Positions 52,159 to 61,737 of a stretch of DNA of 64,000 nt are shown here, piece after piece. Source of the DNA: Pseudomonadota bacterium (GTDB lineage Bacteria > Pseudomonadota > Alphaproteobacteria > Rhodospirillales > Magnetospirillaceae); contig JAFAAW010000157.1 of assembly GCA_023426365.1 (NCBI GenBank), positions 24,744 through 88,743 on the forward strand, read 5' to 3'. The translations under genes and the position numbers were made by a program. Positions within the stretch are counted from its first letter, which is position 1, and every line of letters starts with the position of its first letter. The notes under the pieces were generated by a model, which was given only the letters and a program-made list of their open reading frames with translations, was not told the origin of the DNA and made no database searches.

Positions 52159-52995
52159 ATGACCGAGTGCACCGCCATCAACTACACCGCCAAGGATTTC
52201 AAGTCCGAGGTCAAGCCGGTGTGGTGCCCGGGCTGCGGCGACTATGCCGTGCTGTCCTCCATCACCAAGGCCTTCGCCGATCTGGGGCTTGAGCCGCACA
52301 ACACCGCCGTGGTCTCCGGCATCGGGTGTTCGTCGCGCATTCCCGCCTACACCAACACCTACGGCTTCCATTCCATCCACGGCCGCGCCCTGGTGGTCGC
52401 CACCGGCCTGAAGCTAGCGCGACCGGATCTCACCGTGCTGGTGGCCGGCGGCGACGGCGACGGCTTCTCCATCGGCGGCAACCACTTCCTGCATTCGTGC
52501 CGCCGCAATGTGGACATGACCTATGTGGTCATGGACAACCGCGTCTACGGCATGACCAAGGGTCAGCCCTCGCCCACCACCGAGGCCGATTGGGACGCCT
52601 CCGCCATGGCTCCGCCCGGCGGCACCGGTCTGGCGCCGTTCAACCCGCTGGCCATCGCGCTGACGGCGGGCGCCAATTTCGTCGCCCGCGCCTTCTCGGG
52701 CGATCCCAACGGCACCGCCGCCATCATCGCCCAGGCGGTGCGCCACCCGGGCTTCTCGTTCGTGGCGATCATGAGTCCGTGCGTCACCTTCCGCGAGGAA
52801 CAGCGCGAGTGGAAGAACGTGGTCCGCCCCGCCACGGGCGAGCCGGCCACCGACCCCGCCGAAGCCGCCAAGCGCCTGATGCAGGACGACGGCTTCAACA
52901 TCGGCGTGCTGTACAAGGGCGACCGCCGGCCTTACCAGCCGGTGACCGGCAGCGGCAAGACCGTGGCCGAACTGGACGCCCAGTTCACGCTGTGA
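52159..52995 (+). CDS. korB: 2-oxoacid ferredoxin oxidoreductase, beta subunit
   Basis: 278 residues. The thiamine diphosphate motif is AGGDGDGFSIGGNHF, with VWCPGCGDYAV at the N-terminus and SGIGCSSRIPAY, both typical of KorB/PorB-type beta subunits. It starts three bases after korA and shares a GTGA overlap with the next gene. Confidence 0.95.
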   Translation: MTECTAINYTAKDFKSEVKPVWCPGCGDYAVLSSITKAFADLGLEPHNTAVVSGIGCSSRIPAYTNTYGFHSIHGRALVVATGLKLARPDLTVLVAGGDGDGFSIGGNHFLHSCRRNVDMTYVVMDNRVYGMTKGQPSPTTEADWDASAMAPPGGTGLAPFNPLAIALTAGANFVARAFSGDPNGTAAIIAQAVRHPGFSFVAIMSPCVTFREEQREWKNVVRPATGEPATDPAEAAKRLMQDDGFNIGVLYKGDRRPYQPVTGSGKTVAELDAQFTL

Positions 52996-53501
52996 CCGAG
53001 GCGTTCGCCCAGATCAAGAGCGCCGCCGACCTGACCTCCATCGCGCGAGCGATGGAGGAGCGGTCGGCGGACCGCTATCGCGAGCTGGCGGAAGCCTTTG
53101 ACGTGGCCTGCAACCCCGACACCGCCGAGGTGTTCCGCACGCTGGCCGAGGAGGAGGACCGCCACGCCCGGGCGTTCCCGGCGGTGGACGGGCCGCTGCA
53201 CGTCCACGCCCTGGCATGGTTCGACCAGGCGCCCGAAATCGCCGACCCCGACAGCGTGCATTACCTGATGCTGCCCTGGCATGCCTATGATCTGGCGCTC
53301 AGGGCCGAGGAACGCGCCCGCGACTTCTTCACCGCCCTCGGCATGGCCGCCGCCACCGCCGAAGTGCGCGCCCTGGCCCACGAACTGGCCGAGCGCGAGG
53401 GCGCCCATGTGGAGGCCATGCGCGCCCGCCGCGATGCCTGTCCCGAACCCCATCCCGGCTGGTGGGAGGATGAGGACGGCCCCAATTGGGATTCGGACTG
53501 A
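52992..53501 (+). CDS. Rubrerythrin/ferritin-like protein coupled to korB
   Basis: 169 residues from a GTG at 52992 that overlaps the korB stop as GTGA. Four helices carry di-iron ligand patterns: ARAMEERSADRYRELAEAF, LAEEEDRHARAF, RAEERARDFF and LAEREGAHVEAM, giving E, ExxH, E, ExxH. It probably protects or repairs the oxygen-sensitive oxidoreductase by removing peroxide or O2. It lacks the rubredoxin domain of full rubrerythrins. Confidence 0.85.
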   Translation: MTEAFAQIKSAADLTSIARAMEERSADRYRELAEAFDVACNPDTAEVFRTLAEEEDRHARAFPAVDGPLHVHALAWFDQAPEIADPDSVHYLMLPWHAYDLALRAEERARDFFTALGMAAATAEVRALAHELAEREGAHVEAMRARRDACPEPHPGWWEDEDGPNWDSD

Positions 53502-53596
53502 CAGGCCGTTAGGGCTGTTTCCGTTCATACGGAACCATCGCTAGGCCTGCCTCTGGCGCCCCCCGCGGGATCCGCTCAGGCGCCGCGCGCTAGTCG

Positions 53597-53631
53597 CATT
53601 TCCCGCCCTGACTTCGGCAGAGCGGGAAATG
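53597..53631 (-). terminator. Hairpin after the lipoprotein gene
   Basis: CATTTCCCGC (53597-53606) and GCGGGAAATG (53622-53631) form a 10-bp stem two bases past the lipoprotein stop on the minus strand. No T-run follows. Confidence 0.5.
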
Positions 53632-53633
53632 CT

Positions 53634-54941
53634 CTAATCGGCCCGCAACTCCCTGAGGTCGGCATACAGCTTCGTCAACTCCTCGGCGCAGGCCTGCCGC
53701 ACCGCGTCCCGCCGCGTCTGGTCCAGACGCGCCGACACCGCCCACAGGACCAGCCGGCCATCCAGTGTGGTCAGGCCCAGTTTTTCCATTTCTTCCAGCA
53801 CTGTGCCACACACCCGCTGGGCGGCTTGGCTCAGGTTGCCGTTCGTCGCCGCAGCCAGATCCTGCATACTCTCGGCATAGGCGCGTAGCGATCGCAAGTG
53901 GTCGATGATCGACGTCTCCTGGAACAGGACATAGCCGAGAATGCGGCTGACGCCTACCTTGTCGAGCGGAACCTTGGCCGGCACCGGTGCCTTGCACAAA
54001 ACCTGTTCGTCACCGCCCTTCTCGCGCCGCATGTCCAGGAACAGCGATGGCGTCGGGCAATCCAGCCGCACATCCCACCGGCCGATGGCACTGTCGGGGT
54101 CGTAGCCATCCAGCCGGCCCGGCAGCCACAATTGCACCGTCATGCGACGGGCATCGCCCCGCTGCTCGCTGACCAGGGTGTCGGCAGACACCTTTTCCGC
54201 CAATGAGAACGAGAACAGCTTGCCCAGCGCGGCATCCCACACTCGGGCCTCGCGCTCGAGCGAAGGCTGGCTCAGGGTGGTGACCACACCGGCCTGCGGC
54301 GCCAAAAGCTTGGTGGATTCGCGGGCAACGTTCAGCGCGGCGAGAACCGCGCTCGGGCTGGTCTCTTTGGTCCGCATCACCTCGGCCTGCACCGAAAGCA
54401 TGGTCCCCGAACGGACCCGCACCAGGCGATCGATAGACTGGGCGAGGATCTCGGTAGACCACACCTCGCCCTTGGCTCTGCTGCTGTCCTGGGACATGGC
54501 GACCACCGGCACGGTGCCCTCGAAACGCGGAGACTGGCCGCTCAGCGCCACTCTGAGGGACAGGCTGGAGGCCACCGAGCGATCGGCCAGCAACCGCATC
54601 AGCTTGTTGCGCGATTCCTCGGAATATTTGCGCCTGCCCTCCGGGCGCACGTCATTCCCGGCAGTGATCTGATCGTCGAGGTCCAGAGCCGTCACCCGGA
54701 TACGGGTGTAGACATCGTCCCAGATATCGCTGGGATCGGCCCTGCCCGCCGTTTCCGTCAGCAAATGAGGTGTAAGAACGATGCGTGGCTGCGATTCCCC
54801 GGAACGTCCTGCTGCCCCTCCGGGGTGACCGCCCCCCCCTTGAGAGGATGACTTGGGAATGGATTCCGCTTGCAGCAGCGGAGCAGTCTGACACCCGGTG
54901 AGAACTGCCGCACACAATGCTGCGAGAAAGATGCGTTGCAT
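53634..54941 (-). CDS. Putative lipoprotein of unknown function
   Basis: 435 residues from the ATG at 54941. The N-terminus MQRIFLAALCAAVLTGCQTA has a lipobox (LTGC), so the mature protein should be a lipoprotein. After a Gly/Ser linker the rest is a mix of helix and strand with four later Cys (DCPTP, VLCKAP, RVCGT, QACAEEL). I recognise no family. It is monocistronic and flanked by genes of unrelated metabolism. It may act in the envelope. Confidence 0.7.
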   Translation of the reverse strand: MQRIFLAALCAAVLTGCQTAPLLQAESIPKSSSQGGGGHPGGAAGRSGESQPRIVLTPHLLTETAGRADPSDIWDDVYTRIRVTALDLDDQITAGNDVRPEGRRKYSEESRNKLMRLLADRSVASSLSLRVALSGQSPRFEGTVPVVAMSQDSSRAKGEVWSTEILAQSIDRLVRVRSGTMLSVQAEVMRTKETSPSAVLAALNVARESTKLLAPQAGVVTTLSQPSLEREARVWDAALGKLFSFSLAEKVSADTLVSEQRGDARRMTVQLWLPGRLDGYDPDSAIGRWDVRLDCPTPSLFLDMRREKGGDEQVLCKAPVPAKVPLDKVGVSRILGYVLFQETSIIDHLRSLRAYAESMQDLAAATNGNLSQAAQRVCGTVLEEMEKLGLTTLDGRLVLWAVSARLDQTRRDAVRQACAEELTKLYADLRELRAD

Positions 54942-55035
54942 TGCACACCCCCATTTTCCACCGTGGGAGTGCAATCATACACGCATTTTTCCTCTTAGGC
55001 GAGCTTACGCGAAACCTGCGCGGGGTTTTCTCGTC

Positions 55036-56682
55036 TTAGTCGCGGAAGCGGAACAGCATGTAAGTGATGGAATCCTGCAGCGCCTCCAGCGAGGCTTCCA
55101 GGACGTTGGTGTGCACGCCCACCGTGGTCCAGCGGTGGCCCTGGCCATCCGTGCTTTCGATGGTCACGCGGGTCTTGGCGCCGGTGCCGGCGGTGCTTTC
55201 CACGATGCGGACGCGGTAATCGGCCAGTTCCAGGCCGACCAGTTCGGGATAGGCGCCGGTCAGCACCTGCCTGAGCGCCACGTCGAAGGCATGGACGGGG
55301 CCGTTGCCCTCGCCCACCTGCATGTATTCGCGGCCGCCGACCTCGACCTTGACGGTGGCCTCCGACAGCGTCACCCAATCGCCCTTGGCGTTGCGGCGAC
55401 GCTCGTCGATGACGCGATAGCGTTCCAGGGTGAAATAATCCGGCACCTGCCCCAGAGCACGGCGCACCAGCAGCTCGAAGCTGGCGGCGGCGGTGTCGTA
55501 GGCATAGCCCTCGTGTTCCAGGCGCTTGATCAGGTCCACCAGGTCCGACACCTCGCGCGGGTCGAAATCCACCTGCATGGCCTCGACCACGCGGACCAGG
55601 GAATCGCGCTTCACCGTCTCGATATCGATGCCCAGATCGGCCATGCGGGCGACGATGTTGGAGCGCCCGGCCTGGTCGGACACCACGATCTGGCGCACGT
55701 TGCCGACACGGGCGGGGTCGATGTGCTCGTAGCAGGCGGGGTCCTTTGCCACCGCCGAGACGTGCAGGCCGCCCTTGTGGGCAAAGGCCGAGCCGCCCAC
55801 ATAGGGCTGGCTGCGGTTGGGCTTGCGGTCCAGCACCTCGTCCAGCGTGCGGCTGACCTCCACCAGATGCTTGAGGCCGTCCGCGGAGATGCCGGTCTCG
55901 AACCCCATCTTGAGCATCAGGTTGGGGATGATGGAGATCAGGTTGGCGTTGCCGCAGCGCTCGCCCAGGCCGTTGACGGTGCCCTGGATCTGGCGCACGC
56001 CCGCCCGCACCGCCGCCAGCGAATTGGCGACCGCCGAATCGGTGTCGTTGTGGCAGTGCACGCCCAGGCGCTCGCCCGGGATGCCGGCCTCGATCACCTC
56101 GCGCACGATGCGCTCGACCTCGTGCGGCAGCGAGCCGCCATTGGTGTCGCACAACACCATCCAGCGCGCGCCGTTGTCCAGCGCCGCCCGAAGCGCGGCC
56201 AGGGCATAGCCCGGATTAGCCTTGTAGCCGTCGAAGAAGTGCTCGGCGTCCAGCATGACCTCGGACACCTTGGTACAGGCATGGGCGACCGAATCGCCGA
56301 TCATGCGCAGATTTTCCTCGAGCTCGATGCCCAGCGCCACGGTCACCTGGAAATCCCACGACTTGCCCACCATGGTCACCACCTTGACGGCGTCGTGAAC
56401 CATGAGCGCGTTGAGGCCGGGATCGTTGTCGGCGGACCGCCCGGCGCGCCGCGTCATGCCGAAGGCCGACAGCTTGGCGCGCGACAGCTCGGGCGGATTG
56501 GCGAAGAACGCGTCGTCGGTGGGATTGGCGCCCGGCCAGCCGCCCTCGATGTAGTCCAGCCCCAGAGCATCCAACGCGCGGGCAATGCGCACCTTGTCGG
56601 CGGCGGAAAAATCCACGCCCTGGGTCTGCGCGCCGTCGCGCAAGGTGGTGTCGTACAGATAAACGCGGTTGCTGGTGCTCAT
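55036..56682 (-). CDS. cimA: Citramalate synthase (LeuA-like)
   Basis: 548 residues. It starts YLYDTTLRDGAQTQGVDFS, with the aldolase-type motifs EGGWPGANPTD, HCHNDTDSAVANSLAAVRAG and GTVNGLGERCGNANL, and a C-terminal LeuA-type regulatory domain. It condenses pyruvate and acetyl-CoA to citramalate, the first step of the threonine-independent route to isoleucine. The Geobacter/methanogen-type CimA length fits better than 2-isopropylmalate synthase. Confidence 0.93.
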   Translation of the reverse strand: MSTSNRVYLYDTTLRDGAQTQGVDFSAADKVRIARALDALGLDYIEGGWPGANPTDDAFFANPPELSRAKLSAFGMTRRAGRSADNDPGLNALMVHDAVKVVTMVGKSWDFQVTVALGIELEENLRMIGDSVAHACTKVSEVMLDAEHFFDGYKANPGYALAALRAALDNGARWMVLCDTNGGSLPHEVERIVREVIEAGIPGERLGVHCHNDTDSAVANSLAAVRAGVRQIQGTVNGLGERCGNANLISIIPNLMLKMGFETGISADGLKHLVEVSRTLDEVLDRKPNRSQPYVGGSAFAHKGGLHVSAVAKDPACYEHIDPARVGNVRQIVVSDQAGRSNIVARMADLGIDIETVKRDSLVRVVEAMQVDFDPREVSDLVDLIKRLEHEGYAYDTAAASFELLVRRALGQVPDYFTLERYRVIDERRRNAKGDWVTLSEATVKVEVGGREYMQVGEGNGPVHAFDVALRQVLTGAYPELVGLELADYRVRIVESTAGTGAKTRVTIESTDGQGHRWTTVGVHTNVLEASLEALQDSITYMLFRFRD

Positions 56683-56833
56683 CGGGCTTCAACTGTGCTG
56701 GCGGAAGTGTCGTGCCCCGCGCGCGGGGGAGCAGCAGCATAGTGGATGGGCGGGGCCGACGCCAACCGAAACGCGACGGCGGGAACACGCCGCACCGGCC
56801 GCAACAGCCGGCGCCATTGCCCCTTGGCACCCA

Positions 56834-57340
56834 TTATCGCAGCAACGCCGCCTCGACCCGCCACACGGTCCACGGCAGGGCCGCCACCTCGCGCGCATGG
56901 GCCAGCCACCAATCCACCGAGGGGCGCGCCGGCCGCACCGCCGCCCAGTCGGCCGGCAATCCCAGGCGGCGGAAGACGTAGCGGGCGCGCGGCACATGGA
57001 AGGCGTCCGTCACCACCACCAGCCGCCGCCAGCCCCGGGCGTGCACCAGGGGCGCGCTGAACAGCGCGTTCTCGATGGTGTTGCGCGCCCTGTCCTCCAC
57101 ATGCACGCAATCGGGGTCCACGCCGTCGGCCAGGGCCAGGGCGCGCATGGCGTGCGCCTCGGCCATGGGGGCGCCGGTGGCGCCGCCGGTCATCAGCAAT
57201 GCCCCCGCCTGCCCACGCCGCAGCAAGGCCACGCCATGGCCCACGCGGCGCAGCAATGCGGGCGACGGCGTGCCGTCGGCGCGCAGCCGCGCACCCAGGA
57301 TGATGGCGACGTCATAGGGATCGACACAGGCGTGGGACAT
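56834..57340 (-). CDS. DUF218 (YdcF/SanA-like) protein
   Basis: 168 residues from the ATG at 57340; the ribosome binding site is weak. VAIILGARLRADGTPSPALL, LLMTGGATG, DRARNTIENA and VVTDAFHVPRARYVFRRLG are DUF218 signatures. The family adopts a Rossmann-like fold and is linked to envelope or vancomycin tolerance in E. coli, but the reaction is unknown. It is divergent from the methyltransferase gene. Confidence 0.88.
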   Translation of the reverse strand: MSHACVDPYDVAIILGARLRADGTPSPALLRRVGHGVALLRRGQAGALLMTGGATGAPMAEAHAMRALALADGVDPDCVHVEDRARNTIENALFSAPLVHARGWRRLVVVTDAFHVPRARYVFRRLGLPADWAAVRPARPSVDWWLAHAREVAALPWTVWRVEAALLR

Positions 57341-57379
57341 AGGATAAGCAAAACCTGATGCTGACTGGAGAAACGCCCC

Positions 57380-58054
57380 ATGGACAGGCGCCGCAACGCT
57401 GACGTGATCGTGGAGACCCTGGCGCTGGAAGACAAGCGCGTGATCGACGTGGGCTGCGGCGACGGCGGTCTGGCGCGTCACCTTGCCAGGTTCGGCGCCC
57501 GCGTGCTGGGGGTGGAATGCAGCCCGCGCCAGCTTGCCAAGGCGCGCGCCGCCGATCCGGTCAAGGGCGTCGAGATCGTCGAAGGCGTCGGCCAGGCGCT
57601 GCCCGCCCCCAGCGGCGAGGCCGATTACGTGGTGTTCTTCAACTCGCTGCACCACGTGCCGGCGGCGGTGATGGGCAAGGCGCTGGAGGAAGCGGCCCGC
57701 GTCCTGCGCCCCGGCGGCCAGGTCTACGTATCCGAGCCGGTGGCCGAGGGGCCGTTCTTCGCCACCTGCCGGCCGGTGGACGACGAAACCGAGGTGCGCG
57801 CCCAGGCCTATCACGCCCTGGGCCAGTGCCGGGCGCTGCGGCCGGTGCGCGAATTGCGCTATGTCCACACCGTGCAGATGCGCACCTTCGACGCCTTCCG
57901 CGAGCGCATCATCTCGGCCAATGCCGAGCGCGAGGAGCGCTTCGACGCCATGCGCGACGACTTGCGCGCCCTGTTCGAGGCCAACGGCACCCGCACCGCC
58001 GAGGGCTGGGAATTCGACCAGCCCATGCGCGTCAACCTGCTGGAACGGGCCTGA
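57380..58054 (+). CDS. Class I SAM-dependent methyltransferase
   Basis: 224 residues. The SAM-binding motif VIDVGCGDGGLARHLARFGA lies near residues 18-38, with the post-motifs ADYVVFFNSLHHVP and ARVLRPGGQVYVSEP. The C-terminal part is not a known substrate domain. Neighbours give no substrate clue. Confidence 0.88.
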   Translation: MDRRRNADVIVETLALEDKRVIDVGCGDGGLARHLARFGARVLGVECSPRQLAKARAADPVKGVEIVEGVGQALPAPSGEADYVVFFNSLHHVPAAVMGKALEEAARVLRPGGQVYVSEPVAEGPFFATCRPVDDETEVRAQAYHALGQCRALRPVRELRYVHTVQMRTFDAFRERIISANAEREERFDAMRDDLRALFEANGTRTAEGWEFDQPMRVNLLERA

Positions 58055-58063
58055 CCAGCCGGG

Positions 58064-58110
58064 TCGGGCGCCGTCTTGGATCCGGCGCTGTCTTGGATCG
58101 GGCGCCGTCA
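58064..58110. repeat. 17-base tandem repeat, 2.8 copies
   Basis: TCGGGCGCCGTCTTGGA (58064-58080), TCCGGCGCTGTCTTGGA (58081-58097) and a partial third unit (58098-58110). The last unit runs into the stop codon of the small gene that follows on the minus strand. Confidence 0.85.
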
Positions 58111-58323
58111 GTGCTCGACCAGATCGCGCGAGTTCAGCGCCGGATCGGGGTCGGGGTGCCAGAAATTGCGGATGTTGTAGCGCCAGATGGCCGCCGCCTC
58201 GCGCAGGTAGCGCGGGCCGTCCACCTCGCCGCCGCGCAGCCGCCGGTTCAGTTCGGCCGATTGCAGCAGGCATAGGCTGGCGGTTTCGCGCGCCCGCTGC
58301 ACGGCCTTGACGATGGTGTTCAT
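58108..58323 (-). CDS. Small hypothetical protein
   Basis: 71 residues, ATG with GGGAGGGA upstream, starting MNTIVKAVQRARETASLCLL. It has a WRYNIRNFWHPDPDP stretch in the C-terminal half. It is helical at the N-terminus. No family is recognised. The stop codon lies within a 17-base tandem repeat. Confidence 0.6.
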   Translation of the reverse strand: MNTIVKAVQRARETASLCLLQSAELNRRLRGGEVDGPRYLREAAAIWRYNIRNFWHPDPDPALNSRDLVEH

Positions 58324-58463
58324 CACTGTCCCTCCCACTGCTTTTTTGCGTATTTGACGCCCCAAGGGTGTGGAAGCGCAATTGCCCGTCCGGCGTATTG
58401 CGACTGGTGTAGTGCCCAAGCCGCCTGTATTCTCCGCGCGGATTTGACCGTGACGGATGGACC

Positions 58464-59147
58464 ATGCCGGACGCCATGAGCGAGGTGCTGAACTGGGTGG
58501 CGCTGCACTGCCCGGCATCATTGCGCCCCGAACTTCTGCCCGCCCTGACCGCCGCCCAGCAATCGGAGGACGGCGGCCCGGCGGAATTGTGGCGCACCCT
58601 GGCGGAGAAGCTGGTGGCCGCCGGCCACATGGACCTTGCCCGCGAGGCGCTGAAGCGCTGGCAGATGCTGGCGCCGCCGGACCATCCGCTGCACGCCGTG
58701 CTGAGCGGCGGCGCGCCGCAGCCCGAGGCGCCCAAGCCGCCCCGCCCCGCCGCCCCCATCCCCAAGCGCGAGGAACCCAATTCGCGCATCGTGCGGGTGA
58801 TCGACACCACCTACACCTTCCATCGCGTGGACGCGCAGATGGACAAGGTGCAGGGCCGCCAGGTGGTGTGCGGCTGGGAAACCTTCCTGGACGAGGACGA
58901 CAAGACCTCGCGCGCGGTGCTCAACCAATTCGCCGACGGCACCTATGCGCCGTGGGCGGTGTCGGGTGTGTTTTCGGACTTCGCCGGCGCGGCGGCGGTC
59001 GAGGTGGTGGTACGCACCATGCAGCGCCATTTCGTGTTCACCGCCAAGAAAACCGACGCAACCCGCAAGACCCTGACCAATATCGTTCTGCCCGCCACCG
59101 CCGTGCTTGGCGTTCTGGCCGGCTACCTGATGGGCGTACTGCACTAG
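58464..59147 (+). CDS. Hypothetical protein with C-terminal membrane anchor
   Basis: 227 residues (ATG 58464; 58476 also possible). An N-terminal helical part with a TPR-like stretch (LVAAGHMDLAREALKRWQML), a Pro-rich linker (residues about 82-100), a beta-rich middle, and a last hydrophobic helix (NIVLPATAVLGVLAGYLMGV) that should span the membrane. It starts after a 17-base tandem-repeat region and ends two bases before trmJ. I do not recognise the family. Confidence 0.7.
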   Translation: MPDAMSEVLNWVALHCPASLRPELLPALTAAQQSEDGGPAELWRTLAEKLVAAGHMDLAREALKRWQMLAPPDHPLHAVLSGGAPQPEAPKPPRPAAPIPKREEPNSRIVRVIDTTYTFHRVDAQMDKVQGRQVVCGWETFLDEDDKTSRAVLNQFADGTYAPWAVSGVFSDFAGAAAVEVVVRTMQRHFVFTAKKTDATRKTLTNIVLPATAVLGVLAGYLMGVLH

Positions 59148-59149
59148 AC

Positions 59150-59920
59150 ATGAGCGAAGAAAACCTGTTCCCCGCCGGGCCGGCCATCATCCTGGTCCGG
59201 CCGCAACTGTCGGAAAATATCGGCACCGCCGCGCGCGCCATGCTGAACAACGGTCTGACCGACCTGCGGCTGGTGGCCCCCAAGCCGGACTGGCTGAGCG
59301 AGCGCGCCATTGCCGCCGCCTCGGGCGCCGACCAGGTGGTGCTGGGCGCCAAGGTGTTTGACAGCACCGAAGCCGCCGTCGCCGACCTGCAGCGGGTGTG
59401 GGCCACCACCGCGCGCAACCGCTTCATGGTCAAGCCGGTGGACACCCCCAAGACCGCCGCCGCCGCCATGCGCGCCGTCGCGGCGCAAGGCAGCCGCTTC
59501 GGCGTGCTGTTCGGCCCCGAGCGCACCGGTCTGCACAACGACGACGTCGCCCTGGCCGACACGGTGGTGACCGTGCCGCTGAACCCCGATTATTCGTCGC
59601 TCAATCTGGCGCAGTGCGTGCTGCTGGTGGCGTATGAATGGTATCAGGCGGCCGACCCCGAACTGCCGGAACGCCACATGACCAAGGGCGCCCAGCCGCC
59701 CGCCAGCAAGGAAAAGCTGCTGGAATTCTTCAACCACCTGGAACGCGAACTGGACGAGTGCGGCTTTCTGCGCCACCCGGACAAGCGCCCGGTGATGGTG
59801 CGCAATATCCGCAACATGTTCCAGCGCGCCAATCTGACCAACCAGGAAGTGCAAACCCTGCACGGCATTGTACACGAACTGGTTACCTATCGGCACCGCA
59901 AGGCCCAGGCCAAGGAATAG
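59150..59920 (+). CDS. trmJ: tRNA (cytidine/uridine-2'-O-)-methyltransferase, TrmJ-type
   Basis: 256 residues. SPOUT motifs are VRPQLSENIGTAARAMLNNG, FGPERTGLHNDD and VPLNPDYSSLNLAQCVLLVA. The C-terminal helical part (NHLERELDECGFL) is typical of TrmJ, which 2'-O-methylates position 32 of tRNAs. It starts two bases after the hypothetical gene, suggesting co-translation. Confidence 0.93.
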   Translation: MSEENLFPAGPAIILVRPQLSENIGTAARAMLNNGLTDLRLVAPKPDWLSERAIAAASGADQVVLGAKVFDSTEAAVADLQRVWATTARNRFMVKPVDTPKTAAAAMRAVAAQGSRFGVLFGPERTGLHNDDVALADTVVTVPLNPDYSSLNLAQCVLLVAYEWYQAADPELPERHMTKGAQPPASKEKLLEFFNHLERELDECGFLRHPDKRPVMVRNIRNMFQRANLTNQEVQTLHGIVHELVTYRHRKAQAKE

Positions 59921-60042
59921 CCGAGTAATCACGCCCGTCGGCACTTGCGGATATCCGCAATATACAGGCTGCACCCATAAGGCGTAGTCAATCCTCCCCC
60001 TTTTTACGCACAGCATTGTCGGCGGGGGCTGGAGGAAGGTTC

Positions 60043-61737
60043 ATGCTGGACGGCGTCAAATTCGGCACCCGCTTGCTTGTCCTGTTGGCGGTCAGCGTGT
60101 TTCTGGTTGCGGCCATCGGCCTTACCGGCATGCTGGGCGGGCACCAATTGGCGCGCGGCATCGAAAGCGTCTATGGCGCCCGCGTGGTGCCGCTGGGCCA
60201 GTTGGCGCAGATCCAGGACGGCATCAACCGCACCGGCAGCAACGTTTCCATCGTGGTCTTAAGCGATTCCCGCCTTACCCTGGAGCGGCTGGAACGCGAC
60301 ATCGCTGCCGCCCGCAGCGAGGTGGAGCACCTCTGGCAGGCCTATGGCACCATGCCTCTGAGCGCCGACGAGCGCGCGCTGGAAGGCGCCTCGCACGAGG
60401 CGGTGCGCGCTTTCTTCACCGCCGCCAACACCACGCTGGACCTGATGCGCCAGGGCGATTCGTTCGGCGCCCGCGAATCGCTGGAGGAAAGCACCAACGG
60501 CGCCTTTTCCGCCGCCACCGAGGCGGTGCGCGGCCTGATGGACCTGCAGATCGCGCAGGCCCGCAGCGATTTCGAGCACGCCATGGCGTCGTGGCGTCTG
60601 GCCGGTGCGGTGGGGCTGGCCGTGGGGATCGGCGGGCTGCTCCTGCTGGCCGGCACCAGCACGGTGATCGCCCGCTCGATCACCCGGCCCATGACCGCCA
60701 TCATCAGCGCCATGACCCGGCTGGCCACGGGCGACACCGCCGTGGCGGTGACCGGCGCCGAACGCCGCGACGAGATCGGCGATATCGCCCGGGCACTGGC
60801 CTCGTTCAAGGACGCCGCCATCGAACGCGAGCAGTTGCGCGCCGCCCATACCGACAACGAAAACCGCGCCGCCGCCGACCGCCGCGCGGCGCGCGAGCGC
60901 ATGGCGACCGATTTCGACGCCTCGGTGCGCGGCGTGGTCGCCCAGCTTGCCGAGGCCGCCGGCCGCATGGAAGGCGCCGCCCGCCATCTGGGCGCCCTGT
61001 CCGACGAGGCGCGCATGGATGCCACCCAGGTGGACGAGGCCGCGCGCGAGGCCGCGCAATCCACCACCCAGGTGGCTACCGCCACCGGCCAGTTGTCGTC
61101 CTCGATCGGCGAGATCGCCCGCCAGGTGGACGAATCCAGCCGCATCGCCGGCGAGGCGGCGGCGCAATCGGGCCGCACCACGGCCATCATGCGCGACCTG
61201 ACCGCCAGCGCCACCCGCATCGGCGAGATCGTCAACATGATCAGCGACATCGCCGGCCAGACCAATCTGCTGGCGCTGAACGCCACCATCGAGGCGGCGC
61301 GCGCCGGCGACGCCGGCAAGGGCTTCGCCGTGGTGGCCGGCGAGGTGAAAAGCCTGGCCAACCAGACCAGCCGGGCGACCGAGGAGATCGGCGCCCAGGT
61401 CGCCAACGTGCAGGCGGAAACCCAAAAGGCGGTCGAGGCCATCCGCGCCGTGGACGCCGTCATCGAACGCATGAACGCCATCGCCGCCGCCGTCGCCGCC
61501 GCCGTCGAACAGCAGGAGGCCGCCACCGGCCACATCGTGCGCAGCATCGAACGGGTTTCGGCGGGCACCGCCTCGGTCAGCAGCGGGCTGGGCAGCACGG
61601 TGGCGGCAGTCGAAGCGGCGGGCGCCGCCTCGGCCGACGTGCTGGCGACCGCCGAAACCCTGTCGGGCCATGCCGGCGCGCTGGGCCGGGCGGTGGACGG
61701 CTTCCTGGCCGACCTGCGCGCCGTGCGCCGGGGTTGA
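60043..61737 (+). CDS. Methyl-accepting chemotaxis protein (4-helix bundle sensor)
   Basis: 564 residues from the ATG at 60043, which has GGAGG upstream; a TTG at 60016 is in frame but weaker. It has a first membrane helix (RLLVLLAVSVFLVAAIGLTGML), a periplasmic four-helix-bundle region to about 185, a second helix, a HAMP linker, and a signalling domain with the tip IAGQTNLLALNATIEAA. No C-terminal CheR-binding pentapeptide is seen. The ligand is unknown. Confidence 0.93.
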   Translation: MLDGVKFGTRLLVLLAVSVFLVAAIGLTGMLGGHQLARGIESVYGARVVPLGQLAQIQDGINRTGSNVSIVVLSDSRLTLERLERDIAAARSEVEHLWQAYGTMPLSADERALEGASHEAVRAFFTAANTTLDLMRQGDSFGARESLEESTNGAFSAATEAVRGLMDLQIAQARSDFEHAMASWRLAGAVGLAVGIGGLLLLAGTSTVIARSITRPMTAIISAMTRLATGDTAVAVTGAERRDEIGDIARALASFKDAAIEREQLRAAHTDNENRAAADRRAARERMATDFDASVRGVVAQLAEAAGRMEGAARHLGALSDEARMDATQVDEAAREAAQSTTQVATATGQLSSSIGEIARQVDESSRIAGEAAAQSGRTTAIMRDLTASATRIGEIVNMISDIAGQTNLLALNATIEAARAGDAGKGFAVVAGEVKSLANQTSRATEEIGAQVANVQAETQKAVEAIRAVDAVIERMNAIAAAVAAAVEQQEAATGHIVRSIERVSAGTASVSSGLGSTVAAVEAAGAASADVLATAETLSGHAGALGRAVDGFLADLRAVRRG

